Part shown: in pieces, positions 28,101-37,142 of the stretch
Layout: each line of letters begins with the position of its first letter
Numbering within the stretch: the stretch's first letter is position 1
Assembly: GCF_047238105.1 (NCBI RefSeq)
Contig: NZ_JBDFMD010000001.1
Coordinates: forward strand, 5,332,001-5,396,000
Direction of reading: 5' to 3'
DNA length: 64,000 bases
Source: Paenibacillus_D sp047238105
GTDB taxonomy: Bacteria; Bacillota; Bacilli; Paenibacillales; Paenibacillaceae
The notes under the pieces: generated by a model
The model's database searches: none
Told to the model about the DNA's origin: nothing
What the model saw: the letters and a program-made list of their open reading frames with translations, nothing else
Translations under genes and position numbers: made by a program

Positions 28101-29088
28101 TCCATCGCTGTCGGCAGACGGCGAGACGATGTACATTGGCTTCATCGACGGCGTATATCTGTATGATACCGCCACGAATACCTTCGATTTCAAAACGTAC
28201 GCTGACGGATTCGTACCGAATGTGGACGGGACGCTTCATTTGAACAGTCTCTTGATTGATCCCAGCGATCCGGACACGATCTACGCCGGCGATCTCAACT
28301 TGACGGGCGGCAACGGTGCCGGCGTATTCGTCAGCCGGGATGCAGGCGGTACATGGGCGCCGATGGATCAGACGGGCTTCTTCGGCACCAAGCGGATCTG
28401 GGGGCTGGGCACGGACGGATACGGACAGCTTTGGGCATTTACGGATCAGGGCCCATTCTGGTACGGGGACCTGCAGTTGCCAGGCGCGCCGGAGCAGGTA
28501 ACGGCAGTCCAATCAGCAGAAGGAATCGAACTTGAGTGGGCGGCCGCCGAGGAGGCCTTCACCTACCAGGTGAAGCGCAGCACGTCTGCAACCGGTCCTT
28601 TCGAGGTGATCCAGGGCGGCGTCAACGGCACGAGCTACCTGGATGAGAGCGCTTTGCCGGACACGACCTATTACTATACTGTCTCGGGAGGCAATCTGGT
28701 CGGCGAAGGGCCGGCGTCAGCAGTTGTGGAAAGCTCAGCGGGCACGGGGGAGCCGGTCGACCCGTTGTACCCGTTGACGATTGAAGCCGACCAGGGGCTA
28801 TCGAGATTGCAAGGCATCGGTGCTTCGGTTCGCGTGATGCCGACAGCAGGCGCAGCCGGACATGACGGAAGCGAGGTGATACTGTTCCAGCTGATGAAGA
28901 ACAACACACCGGTAAGCTATGTCGCGTTAACGAAAGACTTTACGCAAGATGAAGTGGTTAGTGGGTATTTTGATGTGGGGGATCCGGAAAACGTGGACTA
29001 TACCGTTCATGTGTTGGCGCTGGATACGTTGACTGGCTTCGAGTCCGGCATGCCCGTTCCCTTGTCGGACAAAATCGTCCTCGATTGA
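25135..29088 (+). CDS. Secreted BNR/Asp-box beta-propeller protein with N-terminal glycan-module and FN3 domain
   Basis: 1,317 residues from the ATG at 25135 (GGAAGGAG upstream). Signal peptide ~1-37 (cleaved near YAAEG). Residues ~41-275 form a beta-rich module also found in the giant protein at 30852. Residues ~288-1110 carry about eleven Asp-box repeats (S-x-D-x-G-x-x-W/F), for example RSDDGGASW, SEDNGESW, TNDGGATF, TIDSGQTW and STDGGDTW, as in sialidase and GH74-like propellers. FN3 domain ~1114-1204, Ig-like C-terminus ~1210-1317. It may be a GH74-like endo-enzyme or a non-catalytic polymer-binding propeller; I cannot assign catalytic residues. It has no anchor of its own, but the next gene encodes an SLH protein. 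It lies between the importer and that SLH gene. Confidence 0.82.
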   Translation: MKKRTSLLVKLGVSLLSLSLVLQALSWAGGETPAAYAAEGVTIGFEASEGYVVGDVNGQPPTGGGTKWSSNAPAGTSMFEVVEGIGPGGGRAIVAPVVNPALTNNRTLLYNPTAAELGADSLQHIKLGYSFDLMANFTPDPPSFSNIWTIGLGTAANTTDMAARIQVRGNGKMVYSYDDSNTGLIVKKEDGSDLVLEEGQWVTIQGQLDFVSKTYTLEVNGVTQLNSMEGEEIGFRAASLDAFHSLMLRNVVAGSNSLYQSIGIDNVSLMNLTEDPGGEEPGERTAKWHQVSLRTAWERDQQLTGGDGSQVPRYMVFSPKNNYETVFMGVDTAGLYRSDDGGASWTSKMEGIDAFYVKTIAVDPGNEDVVYAFVGGNPTFNSLAKGLYLSEDNGESWVKVEHFRSQQPPANARLIGVFPDNHNPTLDRANELLVGSHDGLYKTNDGGATFVQKGQSTVSGYVTSILIDPVDPDVVYAATNQGLYRSVDRGETFASYTAGLPSPLAVAAMAIDPDGTIVYAIVNSKQVYRNVQNSGWTAVTAGLPTPAALNNGTFYDIQVHPADGSHLMLGLSRIGAQGNFYHSNDYGQSWTRIYHTNDPNRFAGSTANPEHAFAPDPTDKDTWLKPFNLGTIYKTIDSGQTWEWSSENYGGARFRRLVTNPHDPNHMVITTIDLGPRVTFDGGQSFEQASAVRNTRLDGMGGIMISEPGQTDSATVYAGIGMHSPVHEGDLQVSTDGGRQYSVVPGTNGKQKTKITIHPQDNDYIYAGDVISTDGGDTWSNISRYVSASLPGTFNQTNPYANPQESYDFGSVPVRISSNLSIGNVQGTTVTYRLADDDGNEVAVWLKREGAQTQIYYRIIDGSYDSGEQLHTAVNTATSLMMDVSPAYLRIKSTGDARMVPHSFENTDNYKLTVTVDHPDTAVQASATGLNVETSVVQIVGADPVDPEKLYLFDGLNVYRSEDAGESLALVNTLPDADPVNLHRNFIMSPSLSADGETMYIGFIDGVYLYDTATNTFDFKTYADGFVPNVDGTLHLNSLLIDPSDPDTIYAGDLNLTGGNGAGVFVSRDAGGTWAPMDQTGFFGTKRIWGLGTDGYGQLWAFTDQGPFWYGDLQLPGAPEQVTAVQSAEGIELEWAAAEEAFTYQVKRSTSATGPFEVIQGGVNGTSYLDESALPDTTYYYTVSGGNLVGEGPASAVVESSAGTGEPVDPLYPLTIEADQGLSRLQGIGASVRVMPTAGAAGHDGSEVILFQLMKNNTPVSYVALTKDFTQDEVVSGYFDVGDPENVDYTVHVLALDTLTGFESGMPVPLSDKIVLD

Positions 29089-29172
29089 CTGTCGGGTCTG
29101 GAGGGTCCGGCTTAGACCGGTCCCGCCCGGACCGACCAAAGTAAGTTTCATGTGGAAAGCGAGGAAATGGGA

Positions 29173-30833
29173 TTGAAAAAAGCCATGTTGAGTGTCGTGC
29201 TGGCGGCTGTATGGCTGCTTAGCCTTGCGCCTGGATCGTGGGCGGCAGAGCATGCTGTCCGTCTCGAGCCCATTGCTGCCAAGCAGCCGGGGGAACGGTT
29301 GACGATCAAAGGGGAGACGGGACTGGAAGTCCTGGTGCTGCAGATCTTGAGGCCTAATCAGACGATTCTATGGACAGACACGGTATCTCGTCAGGAATTG
29401 GTGAACGGGCAAACATTGACCCTGCCGTTGGATGCGCCAGCCGGCACCTATACCGTGCTGGCTGGCGCCGGCGAGGTGAAAGCTTCGGTCACGTTCGAAG
29501 TCGCAGCGGATCGCGCTCCCGGACCTATCGGGTATCTGCCTCCGGCACCGGCCAATGAGAACCCGCCTGGGGTGCCGGGCAGACTGCATGACAGTGCAAT
29601 GACCTTGCAGTGGACGGAGCACACGCAGGGCGTCCAGAGCCTGCGAGCCATAGTGGAGGAGGAGGGACTGACGGACGCCCTGAGAGAGCTTGCCCCGCTA
29701 GAGGACAAGCGGCTGTTGATTGAGCTGGACAATGAGGGCGCTGCAGTTGAGCTCGTGCTTCCGATCATGCCATTTGCCGCGCTGGATCAGGAGCTGTCCG
29801 AAGCTGTATTGCTGATCATCCTCGATAGCGTGCGCTATGAGCTGCCGGTCGCAGCCATGGATCTGAGCGGACTGGAGGCACATTGGCGCCTGCTCGTGAG
29901 CATCGGACCACCGGATGCCCCGATGCAGCGGCAGCTTGAAACGGCACTGGCCCAAGCGAATGCAGTCGAGCTAGTGCAAGCGGTCAGCTTTCGTATCCAG
30001 GTAGATACAGGCGATGCGAAGAGAGAGATGTCACTAAGAAGCGGCATGTACATCCCCCGCGAGCTGCTGCTCCCGGAAGGCTCGTCACTTGAACATGCGA
30101 CTGGCGCCTGGCTGGACGCGGCTTCAGGCGAGCTGCGGTTCGTACCTGCGCGCATCGAATCCGGTGCCGGCGCAAGCTGGGCCAGGCTGATGCGACAGGG
30201 CAACAGCGTGTATACGGTAGTAGAGCTGCATAAAGCCTTCGCTGATCTTGACGGTCACTGGGCCCGTCCGCAAGTCGAACGGCTGGCCTCGATGCTCATC
30301 CTGAAGGGGCAGAGCGAACACGCGTATGTACCTGCCGCATCGGTTACCCGTGCCGAGTTCGCCTCCATGCTGGTCCGCGCCTTGGGCTTGAACGAGCAGA
30401 TGGCAGAGGGTGGAGCTGAGCGTTTCAGCGATGTGCGTTCTGGCGCCTGGTACGAAGCGGCGCTTGCGGCAGCTGGATCGGCCGGATTGGTGCAAGGGTA
30501 TGAGGACGGTACGTTCCGGCCAGCTGCGACGATCAGCAGGGAACAGATGGCCGTCATGCTGATCCGGGCTATACGATATGCGGAGCGGGCTTGGGCAGCG
30601 AGCTGCCGGCGGTTGATGTGGCAGCTGGATCGGCCAGGCTTGCGGTATACGAAGATATCGAAGCGATGGCGCCATGGGCGAACGAGGCGATCGCCGAAGC
30701 GGTGCAACGCGGACTGATGAACGGTGTGAGCGGCGAGAGGTATGATCCCAAGGGTGAGACGACAAGAGCCCAGGCCGCGGTTGCGCTGTATCGCATGCTC
30801 GACCAGTGGGCTCTGATTCATGATTCCAGATAA
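29173..30833 (+). CDS. SLH surface protein, frameshifted in the SLH region
   Basis: Begins probably at the TTG at 29173 (GCGAGGAAA just upstream); ATG 29167 and GTG 29152 are alternatives. A signal peptide (MLSVVLAAVWLLSLAPGSWA) is followed by an Ig-like domain, then the ~190-residue domain shared with the other SLH proteins (LVLPIMPFAALDQELSEA...), then SLH repeats (FADLDGHWARPQVERLA). In the original frame the second SLH is followed by unrelated sequence and a stop at 30717. In the next frame, from about 30585 to 30833, the normal third SLH continues (VYEDIEAMAPWANEAIAEAV). Restoring one G near 30584 rebuilds a complete protein (~554 residues). Either the gene is mutated or there is a base error. 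It is adjacent to the BNR protein and may anchor it. Confidence 0.8.
30584..30584 (+). other. Frameshift in the SLH protein gene (one base missing)
   Basis: The intact paralogue at 40440-40560 reads FAEAGLG after the second SLH, and this gene would read YAEAGLGSE if one G were added around 30583-30585. There is no homopolymer at the site. The downstream frame is clean to 30833. Confidence 0.7.
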
Positions 30834-30851
30834 GGGAGATGTGAGCGGTCA

Positions 30852-33800
30852 ATGAAAAAACGATCAATTAAGAAAGCGTTATCTATCTTGGTGTCGTTGT
30901 CGATGTTGCTTGCCATGATTATGCCTGTCTCTGCGGTGAATGCGTCAAATGGAGCGGTATTCCCCATCGGCTTTGAGACCTCCGAAGGCTATGCGACGGG
31001 CGACGTCGCGGGTCAGCCTGCCTCAGGGGGCACGGTGTGGGTCTCGGATGCGCCATCCGGTACGGCGATCATGGAGATCGCAGACGGGGCAGGCGCAGGA
31101 GGAGGGCAGGCGCTGGTCGCCCCGGCAACGCCTGTCGGCTTGCCGGCCAATCATCGGCTGCAGCTCATCCCGACGGCAGCCGAGCTCGGAGCGGAGACGC
31201 TGCCGGGCATCAAGGTGAGCTACAGCTTCGATCTGCTCATGAATGGCGCACCTGACGGAACATCGGCCAATGTCTGGACGATCGGTGTCGGCACGGGCGC
31301 CAATCCTGCGGCGATGGCCGCGCGCTTGCAGGTGCGCGCCAACGGCAAGCTGGCGTATGGCGAAGGGACTTCCAACCTCGTGGCCAAGAACGCTGCGGGT
31401 GCAGATCTCGTACTGCAGCAGGGCCAATGGGTAACCATCAGCGGCGTGCTGGACTTCACCGCACATACGTACACGCTGACGATCGACGGCGTACAGCAAG
31501 TGAATGCCAATAGTGAAGCGGATATCGACTTCCGCACGGGCACGCTGAATGCCTTCTACAGCTTCATGCTTATGAATATGGTTGCCGGCTCGGATGCCAA
31601 CTATCGGCCGATCGGCATCGACAACCTGAGCCTGGCTCGCGTAACGGATGAGCCTGGCCCGGGCACGGACGGCGAAGCCTATGTTCTTTATACGTACGAC
31701 TTTGAGGACGGGACGCTGCCTCCAGGCTGGTCTTCGACCGGCAGCTCAGGCTCGGAATGGTCGGTCATCCAGGATCCGGACGATGCGGACAATTATGTGT
31801 TTGCCCGGACGCTGCCTGCATTCAGCCAGGGCACGGTGGATGCGACCTCCTACAAGTACGCCTTCGGCCATCCCGAATGGTCCGATTATATCTTTGACGC
31901 TGATGTAAAGCCACGGTCCGAGCTTGCGCCGATCTCGTTCAACTTCGGCATTATGGGACGTTACGTGGGAGCGGGAACCGGGCTGGATACGAACAATCGC
32001 ACCTTCAAATTCAACTCGGGCCCGAATAACTTTGCTTACCAGGCGTTCACAGGCCGGGATGCGTTCTATGCCGGCACACAAGTGGCTGACGGTCATACGG
32101 GCTGGAGAAGCCTGTTTGCCAGATTCGATGATACGCGCAATTACCTTGCGGCAGATGGCCAGCTCACGGAGATTGCGGCGAACAGATATTCGCCGGAGTA
32201 CTACGCGATCGCCGGCGGCACCGTGGTGCTCGGCCCTTCGAACAATCAGCAAAGGTACGATGACAGCACGCAGAGCTCTTCGATGCTCTCGCCAGTCGGT
32301 CAGGCAGGCTTTGCGGAGCGGAGGGGCTGGGCAATCTATGATAACGTAACGTTGCGTGTGAAGGAGACAATCAATGAGCTGGCAGCTTCTGCGGCAGACG
32401 GAACGCCGCTCGGGGATCCGCTGCTGGTCAATCAAGTGATTCCCCTCGTGGTCGAAGGCCGGATCGCCGATCCGTTTGACGGAATCGAGCATCGGCAGAT
32501 CGATACCAACCTGACGGAGATCATCTGGCAATCCAGCGATCCTGAAGCGATCAGTGTGTCGGACGAGGGCGTCCTGCGGGCGCTTGCGCCGAACGCACAG
32601 GCGACGATTACCTATCATCTGGAGCAGCAGCCGGGCGTCGCAGGACAGCTGGTCATCCAGACGGGGAGCGAAGCGATAGAGAAGGTGCTGGAGCGCATCG
32701 AGATCGCCGACTACGGAAGCATTGTCGAAGATGCAGCCGTGCGCATGTTTGCCCACGACGAGCTGGATATTGAACGGGTGCTGCGCGTGAACGCCCATTA
32801 TAATATCGAGGCAGCGGCCGATGTCAGCAGCGAGGTTGACGTCGCTTTGGACAGCTCCGACGGAAGCAGCGCCAAGGCGACCATAGATCAAGGCGTACTG
32901 ACATTGACAGAGCAAGCGATCGCCGGTGACCGGATCCATCTGAATGTAGTGTATGAAGAGGATGACATCACGGAGGAGGCGGTGCTCACCATTGAGGTGA
33001 AGCCGGACATTCCGATGGATGTTCTCTCCATGTATCCTTATACCGGCGTGATCTTCCTGGATACGACACTGAACCTGGATACGTTTACGACAGTGTACAC
33101 CGGCAGCAAGCCGGCGGCCAATGAGCGGATCGGTCCTGTAGGGCAAGTGACCGGCTTCGTCGACTTCACGCTGGAGCACGGGGCGGACATCGCCGAGCTG
33201 AACGGCAGCATCCTGTCGCTCAAGGCCAATGCCGAGAAGCGGGATTCGATCATCATCGGCTTCAGCTACACGGCGGAAGGTCCGGAAGGTCCGGTCACGC
33301 TGACCAATGAATTGAAGCTGCAGGTCGTCGACTCCATCATGCAGGGAGGCGAGGACGTCTACGATCCCGAGATCGTCAACGGGGCCTCGCCTGACGACAT
33401 CCTGACAGGCATGCAGATCGTCAAGGACCCTGTTATCCTAAGCAATCCGCCAGAGCTGGCGCAGTCGGGAGTCGGCATCCTGGATGTGCTGCCGATGCTC
33501 AAAGGACAGAGCCTCAATCTGTCGAAGGAGCTCCGGATCACCGGCTACTATGACAACCCGAACAACCGGACCCGCATCACGAATCAGGTCGCGTGGTCCG
33601 TCGAGACGCCGGCAGGCGGGCAACCGGCAGCACAAATCACGACGAACAGCTCCAATGAGAAGATTCTCTCCTTCGTCGACCCGTCCAGTCAAGGGCCGGC
33701 AGTCGGCGCAGTCATCCAAGCCTCATACCAGGGCGTGGAGCAGTCGTTTGAGGTGGCAGGCATTCAGGCGGAGCGATTGGTACTGGATCAGGATCAGGTG

Positions 33801-36800
33801 GATCTGGTCGATGGAGAAGCCTTTCATCTGGCCGACCATGCGAGAGCACGGATTGCCGGCAGCTATGAAGGTACAGAGTACATGGTTGACGTGCCTGGCG
33901 ACATCGAGTGGACCGTGCATCCGGACGATACGGCCAAAGCCGCTCTAGTGGGAGATGAGCTGTCGATCCTGCAGATGAACGACGGGGACGAGGTGCGGCT
34001 TCAAGCGCATTATGTTGCCGATCCGAGCGTCACGGCTACGTTGACAGTCCGACTGGTCGAGCAACTGCAGGTTCAGATCGACACCAGTACGTTTACTGAG
34101 TACAACCACAACATTATGGGCTTCAACGATATGCGCTGGGGCGGCAACGCCAACGGCTACAGCGACCCGGAGATTACGGATCTGGTGAAGCCTCTGAAGC
34201 CGAGTGTCATGCGTTTTCCCGGCGGGACAAGAGCCAACTACTATCGTTGGGAGATTGGCGGCTATATCAATGAGACCTTAGCGGCGCACAGCAAGAACGG
34301 CCATCAATTTATGATTAATGATCCGCAGAACAACCTGGAGTTTTCGCTGGATCATTTCATGGATTTTGTAGAAGAGGTCGGAGCCGAGCCGCTCGTGGTC
34401 GTCAATCTGTATACCGCAGACACCGATTCGATCGTTGAGCTGTTGAAGTATTCCAAAAGCCAGGGCTATGACATCAAATATTGGGAGCTCGGCAATGAGA
34501 TGCATCTGCAAGGTGGCGGAGGAGCTCCGCACCGCAATGCGTTTCCGACCGTGCAGGATTATGCCAGAAAAGCGAAGGAAGTCTCGATGGCGCTCAAGGC
34601 GATCGACCCGGACATCGAGACGATCGTCATCGGGGAACGTTACCTGGGCGCCCAGGGGCTGGAAGCGGATGAGGCGTATATGCTTCGCTGGTCCGAGGGG
34701 CTGATGGAGGACGCTTCCTATTATGATATCGTATCGAATCACTGGTATTGGTATATCAATCATTACCCGAGCGACATCGCATATCGCGATGAAGTGAAAG
34801 CCGCGTTGACGGTAGCTCCCGGCATCATCCGCTATGATGCGGAGCATGTGGCGGAGCGCTATCCGGGCAAGAAGATCGCTTTCACCGAATGGGGAATCCT
34901 GCCGGACAATCAGTATAAGACGAACAAAACGTTGTTGAACGCGTTGTTCGATGCCGATATCGTGCTTAATATGGTGAAATACGACAACATTGCCTTCTTC
35001 AATCGGCATAATCTGGCAGCCAACAATTTTGAGGTGATCGGATACAAGGGCGCGCCTACGGCAAACTCGCATGAACCGGTAAAGCGGGCGTCCTACCATA
35101 CGTTCGAGCTGTTGGGAAGCTTGTTTGATGTGACGGATGAGCGTGCCGACGTTGTGGTGCAGCACAACAACTATCTGACACCGGTCAGCCCGTACGAAGA
35201 AATGGTTCCTGTACTGGACGTATCGGCCTTCCGCAATTCGGCGGATGACACGACGTATCTGGCTGCCATCAATAAAGGCGAGGTTGATAAGCCGGTCGCG
35301 ATCAGCCTGGATGGAGCTGCCGTGCAGCAGCCTGTCCGAATGAAGTATGTGACGGGAGAGACCTTGACCGATGGCAGCGGTGACCCTGTCTACACCCTGC
35401 AGCGCAACAACGGCGGCGTGCTCTACCCAGGCACGGATTTCCTGGCGCCCAAGCCGCTCGACGGCACGCAGGAGGTCACCATTCAGGAGGTCATCTTCCA
35501 GCCAGGCGACAGTATCGTCATCCCGCGTTACAGTGTGGCGGTATTGGAGCTTCTCGAGGGCGGCACAGAAGCTGCGGAGGCTTACGTGGTGTATGAATAT
35601 GATTTTGAGGATGGTCTCCCTGCCGGCTGGAATACGGCAGGCACCTCTGGCAGTGAGTGGGGAATCGTCGCCGATCCGGCAGATGCGGGCAACCACGTGT
35701 TCACCCGCACCTCATCAGCTAACCAAGGGCCGTACTTCTTGCCCTTCGGGGCACCGGTTTGGACGGATTATACGATCGAAGCGGATATCATGCCGGTGGA
35801 ACCGCCCGCGGTCAATTCCTATTTCGGCTTGATCGGGCGCTTCGGCTCAGATGATGCGGGGCAGCATACGAGCAATCGAAAGTCGACTTATTTCCGTGGG
35901 ATGAATGGCTTTTCTTACCGTACCTTCACAGGTACTGACGAGAATTATGCCAGCAGTGCCACACAAGCAACGGATGCATTCACAAGCTGGCGCACATTTC
36001 TCGTTCGATACGATGGAGGCAAAAATTACTTTTCCGCCGGCGGACAATTGGCGCAGGATGTTTCGCAACGCTTCAGCCTGGATTATTACGTTATGAATAG
36101 CGGGACCGACAGTTTATCACCAAGCCGGAATGGGGCCAAATACGATGACGCCGGACAAACCCCCTCGAAGCTGGCTGCGCAAGGCCAGGCGGGCTTGGTA
36201 GAGAAGCAGAGCAAAGCCTATTACGACAATATTATTGTCAGAGTGAAGGAATCGATCAACGAAATCGAGATTGTGTCTAAGGAAGAGAATGTCTCGTTAA
36301 CAGAGTCTCTAGTCGTGAACCAGCCGATTCAGTTGGGCGTAAAGGCGTCGTTAGTCCAAGCGTTCGATGGCGTGACGCATCGGCCAATCGATGACCAGCT
36401 AACCCGTATCGAATGGATAAGCGACAACCCCGAGGTTGCGGTCGTTGCAGCAGACGGAGGCTTGACGATGCTGGATACGCATAGCAGCGCTGTTATTACA
36501 GCAAGGCTGTATGACGCGCCGCACATTTCCTTCAGCGTACAAGTATCCAGCGGCAGCGAGGTGATGCAGCCCGAGGTGGTATCCCTTTCATTCCAGAACT
36601 TCGGCGCAATTGTCGAGGATCAGACGATGGCGATGTTTCCGCATGATGAGCTTGTATTGAACCGGGTGCTGCGTCTGGAGGCGGAGTTCGGTCAGGGCGT
36701 CAAGCAGGATGTGACAGCGGAAGCAACGATCCGCTTGAACGAAGCGGATGGGAGCCACACGAAGGCAACGATAACGAATGGAAGGTTAATCCTTGATGAA

Positions 36801-37142
36801 GCTGCCGAGCCGGGCAGTGAGATTACGTTGCTGGCCGAATATACCGATGAGGAAGATATGGTTCACAGCGCGACACTAGCTATTGAGATCAAGCAGCCCG
36901 TGGATATCGAGGTTATTGCTATGAAGCCGAGCCATGGTCTGGTTGGTATGAATGACACGCTTAATCTGGATTTGGCGACCAGCGTATATACGGGAAACAA
37001 GAGCAAGCAGTTTGATAACGTATCGGGCTTTGTGGACTGGAGCATCAAGGTGGGCTCAGATATCGCCGAGCTGGATGGCAGCGCTGACGATCTCCCCGAA
37101 TGCTCAACCTCGGGATTCGATCATAGTTCAGGTCGCCTATGA
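30852..37142 (+). CDS. Giant SLH-anchored glycoside hydrolase, first part up to the frameshift (GH-A clan catalytic domain 1)
   Basis: 2,096 residues in this frame, part of a gene that should run to 40749 (about 3,300 residues). Signal peptide ~1-32 (cleaved near AVNAS). Residues ~37-275: module shared with the BNR protein. Residues ~280-503: concanavalin-like DFEDG module. Residues ~510-1070: Ig-like repeats. Residues ~1072-1570: catalytic domain with VMRFPGG, YWELGNE (acid/base E1216) and FTEWGIL (nucleophile E1346), the order and spacing of clan GH-A enzymes (GH51/GH39/GH5-like; family not assigned). A second copy of the DFEDG-Ig module starts at ~1577. The reading frame breaks near 37084, in the second copy. 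Genes upstream and downstream are on the same strand. It probably cuts the polymer at the cell surface. Confidence 0.82.
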   Translation: MKKRSIKKALSILVSLSMLLAMIMPVSAVNASNGAVFPIGFETSEGYATGDVAGQPASGGTVWVSDAPSGTAIMEIADGAGAGGGQALVAPATPVGLPANHRLQLIPTAAELGAETLPGIKVSYSFDLLMNGAPDGTSANVWTIGVGTGANPAAMAARLQVRANGKLAYGEGTSNLVAKNAAGADLVLQQGQWVTISGVLDFTAHTYTLTIDGVQQVNANSEADIDFRTGTLNAFYSFMLMNMVAGSDANYRPIGIDNLSLARVTDEPGPGTDGEAYVLYTYDFEDGTLPPGWSSTGSSGSEWSVIQDPDDADNYVFARTLPAFSQGTVDATSYKYAFGHPEWSDYIFDADVKPRSELAPISFNFGIMGRYVGAGTGLDTNNRTFKFNSGPNNFAYQAFTGRDAFYAGTQVADGHTGWRSLFARFDDTRNYLAADGQLTEIAANRYSPEYYAIAGGTVVLGPSNNQQRYDDSTQSSSMLSPVGQAGFAERRGWAIYDNVTLRVKETINELAASAADGTPLGDPLLVNQVIPLVVEGRIADPFDGIEHRQIDTNLTEIIWQSSDPEAISVSDEGVLRALAPNAQATITYHLEQQPGVAGQLVIQTGSEAIEKVLERIEIADYGSIVEDAAVRMFAHDELDIERVLRVNAHYNIEAAADVSSEVDVALDSSDGSSAKATIDQGVLTLTEQAIAGDRIHLNVVYEEDDITEEAVLTIEVKPDIPMDVLSMYPYTGVIFLDTTLNLDTFTTVYTGSKPAANERIGPVGQVTGFVDFTLEHGADIAELNGSILSLKANAEKRDSIIIGFSYTAEGPEGPVTLTNELKLQVVDSIMQGGEDVYDPEIVNGASPDDILTGMQIVKDPVILSNPPELAQSGVGILDVLPMLKGQSLNLSKELRITGYYDNPNNRTRITNQVAWSVETPAGGQPAAQITTNSSNEKILSFVDPSSQGPAVGAVIQASYQGVEQSFEVAGIQAERLVLDQDQVDLVDGEAFHLADHARARIAGSYEGTEYMVDVPGDIEWTVHPDDTAKAALVGDELSILQMNDGDEVRLQAHYVADPSVTATLTVRLVEQLQVQIDTSTFTEYNHNIMGFNDMRWGGNANGYSDPEITDLVKPLKPSVMRFPGGTRANYYRWEIGGYINETLAAHSKNGHQFMINDPQNNLEFSLDHFMDFVEEVGAEPLVVVNLYTADTDSIVELLKYSKSQGYDIKYWELGNEMHLQGGGGAPHRNAFPTVQDYARKAKEVSMALKAIDPDIETIVIGERYLGAQGLEADEAYMLRWSEGLMEDASYYDIVSNHWYWYINHYPSDIAYRDEVKAALTVAPGIIRYDAEHVAERYPGKKIAFTEWGILPDNQYKTNKTLLNALFDADIVLNMVKYDNIAFFNRHNLAANNFEVIGYKGAPTANSHEPVKRASYHTFELLGSLFDVTDERADVVVQHNNYLTPVSPYEEMVPVLDVSAFRNSADDTTYLAAINKGEVDKPVAISLDGAAVQQPVRMKYVTGETLTDGSGDPVYTLQRNNGGVLYPGTDFLAPKPLDGTQEVTIQEVIFQPGDSIVIPRYSVAVLELLEGGTEAAEAYVVYEYDFEDGLPAGWNTAGTSGSEWGIVADPADAGNHVFTRTSSANQGPYFLPFGAPVWTDYTIEADIMPVEPPAVNSYFGLIGRFGSDDAGQHTSNRKSTYFRGMNGFSYRTFTGTDENYASSATQATDAFTSWRTFLVRYDGGKNYFSAGGQLAQDVSQRFSLDYYVMNSGTDSLSPSRNGAKYDDAGQTPSKLAAQGQAGLVEKQSKAYYDNIIVRVKESINEIEIVSKEENVSLTESLVVNQPIQLGVKASLVQAFDGVTHRPIDDQLTRIEWISDNPEVAVVAADGGLTMLDTHSSAVITARLYDAPHISFSVQVSSGSEVMQPEVVSLSFQNFGAIVEDQTMAMFPHDELVLNRVLRLEAEFGQGVKQDVTAEATIRLNEADGSHTKATITNGRLILDEAAEPGSEITLLAEYTDEEDMVHSATLAIEIKQPVDIEVIAMKPSHGLVGMNDTLNLDLATSVYTGNKSKQFDNVSGFVDWSIKVGSDIAELDGSADDLPECSTSGFDHSSGRL
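37084..37084 (+). other. Frameshift in the giant SLH hydrolase gene (two bases missing)
   Basis: The first copy of the module reads IAELNGSILSLKANAEKRDS; the second reads IAELDGSA in the upstream frame and ALTISPNAQPRDS in the +1 frame. Adding GC within GGCAGCGCTGACG restores the fusion. Two independent frameshifts in neighbouring genes are unusual. Confidence 0.75.

Noticed and set aside
28931..28943. CGAAAGACTTTAC, close to the LacI-type operator
   Set aside because: Lies inside the coding sequence of the BNR protein (encoding TKDFT), and the right half-site is broken; no promoter nearby.
36952..37083. ATG at 36952 as the start of an independent gene for the 37084-40749 frame
   Set aside because: The first ~130 bases lie in sequence that codes in the other frame and the encoded residues do not match the paralogous module; a frameshift explains the two frames better.
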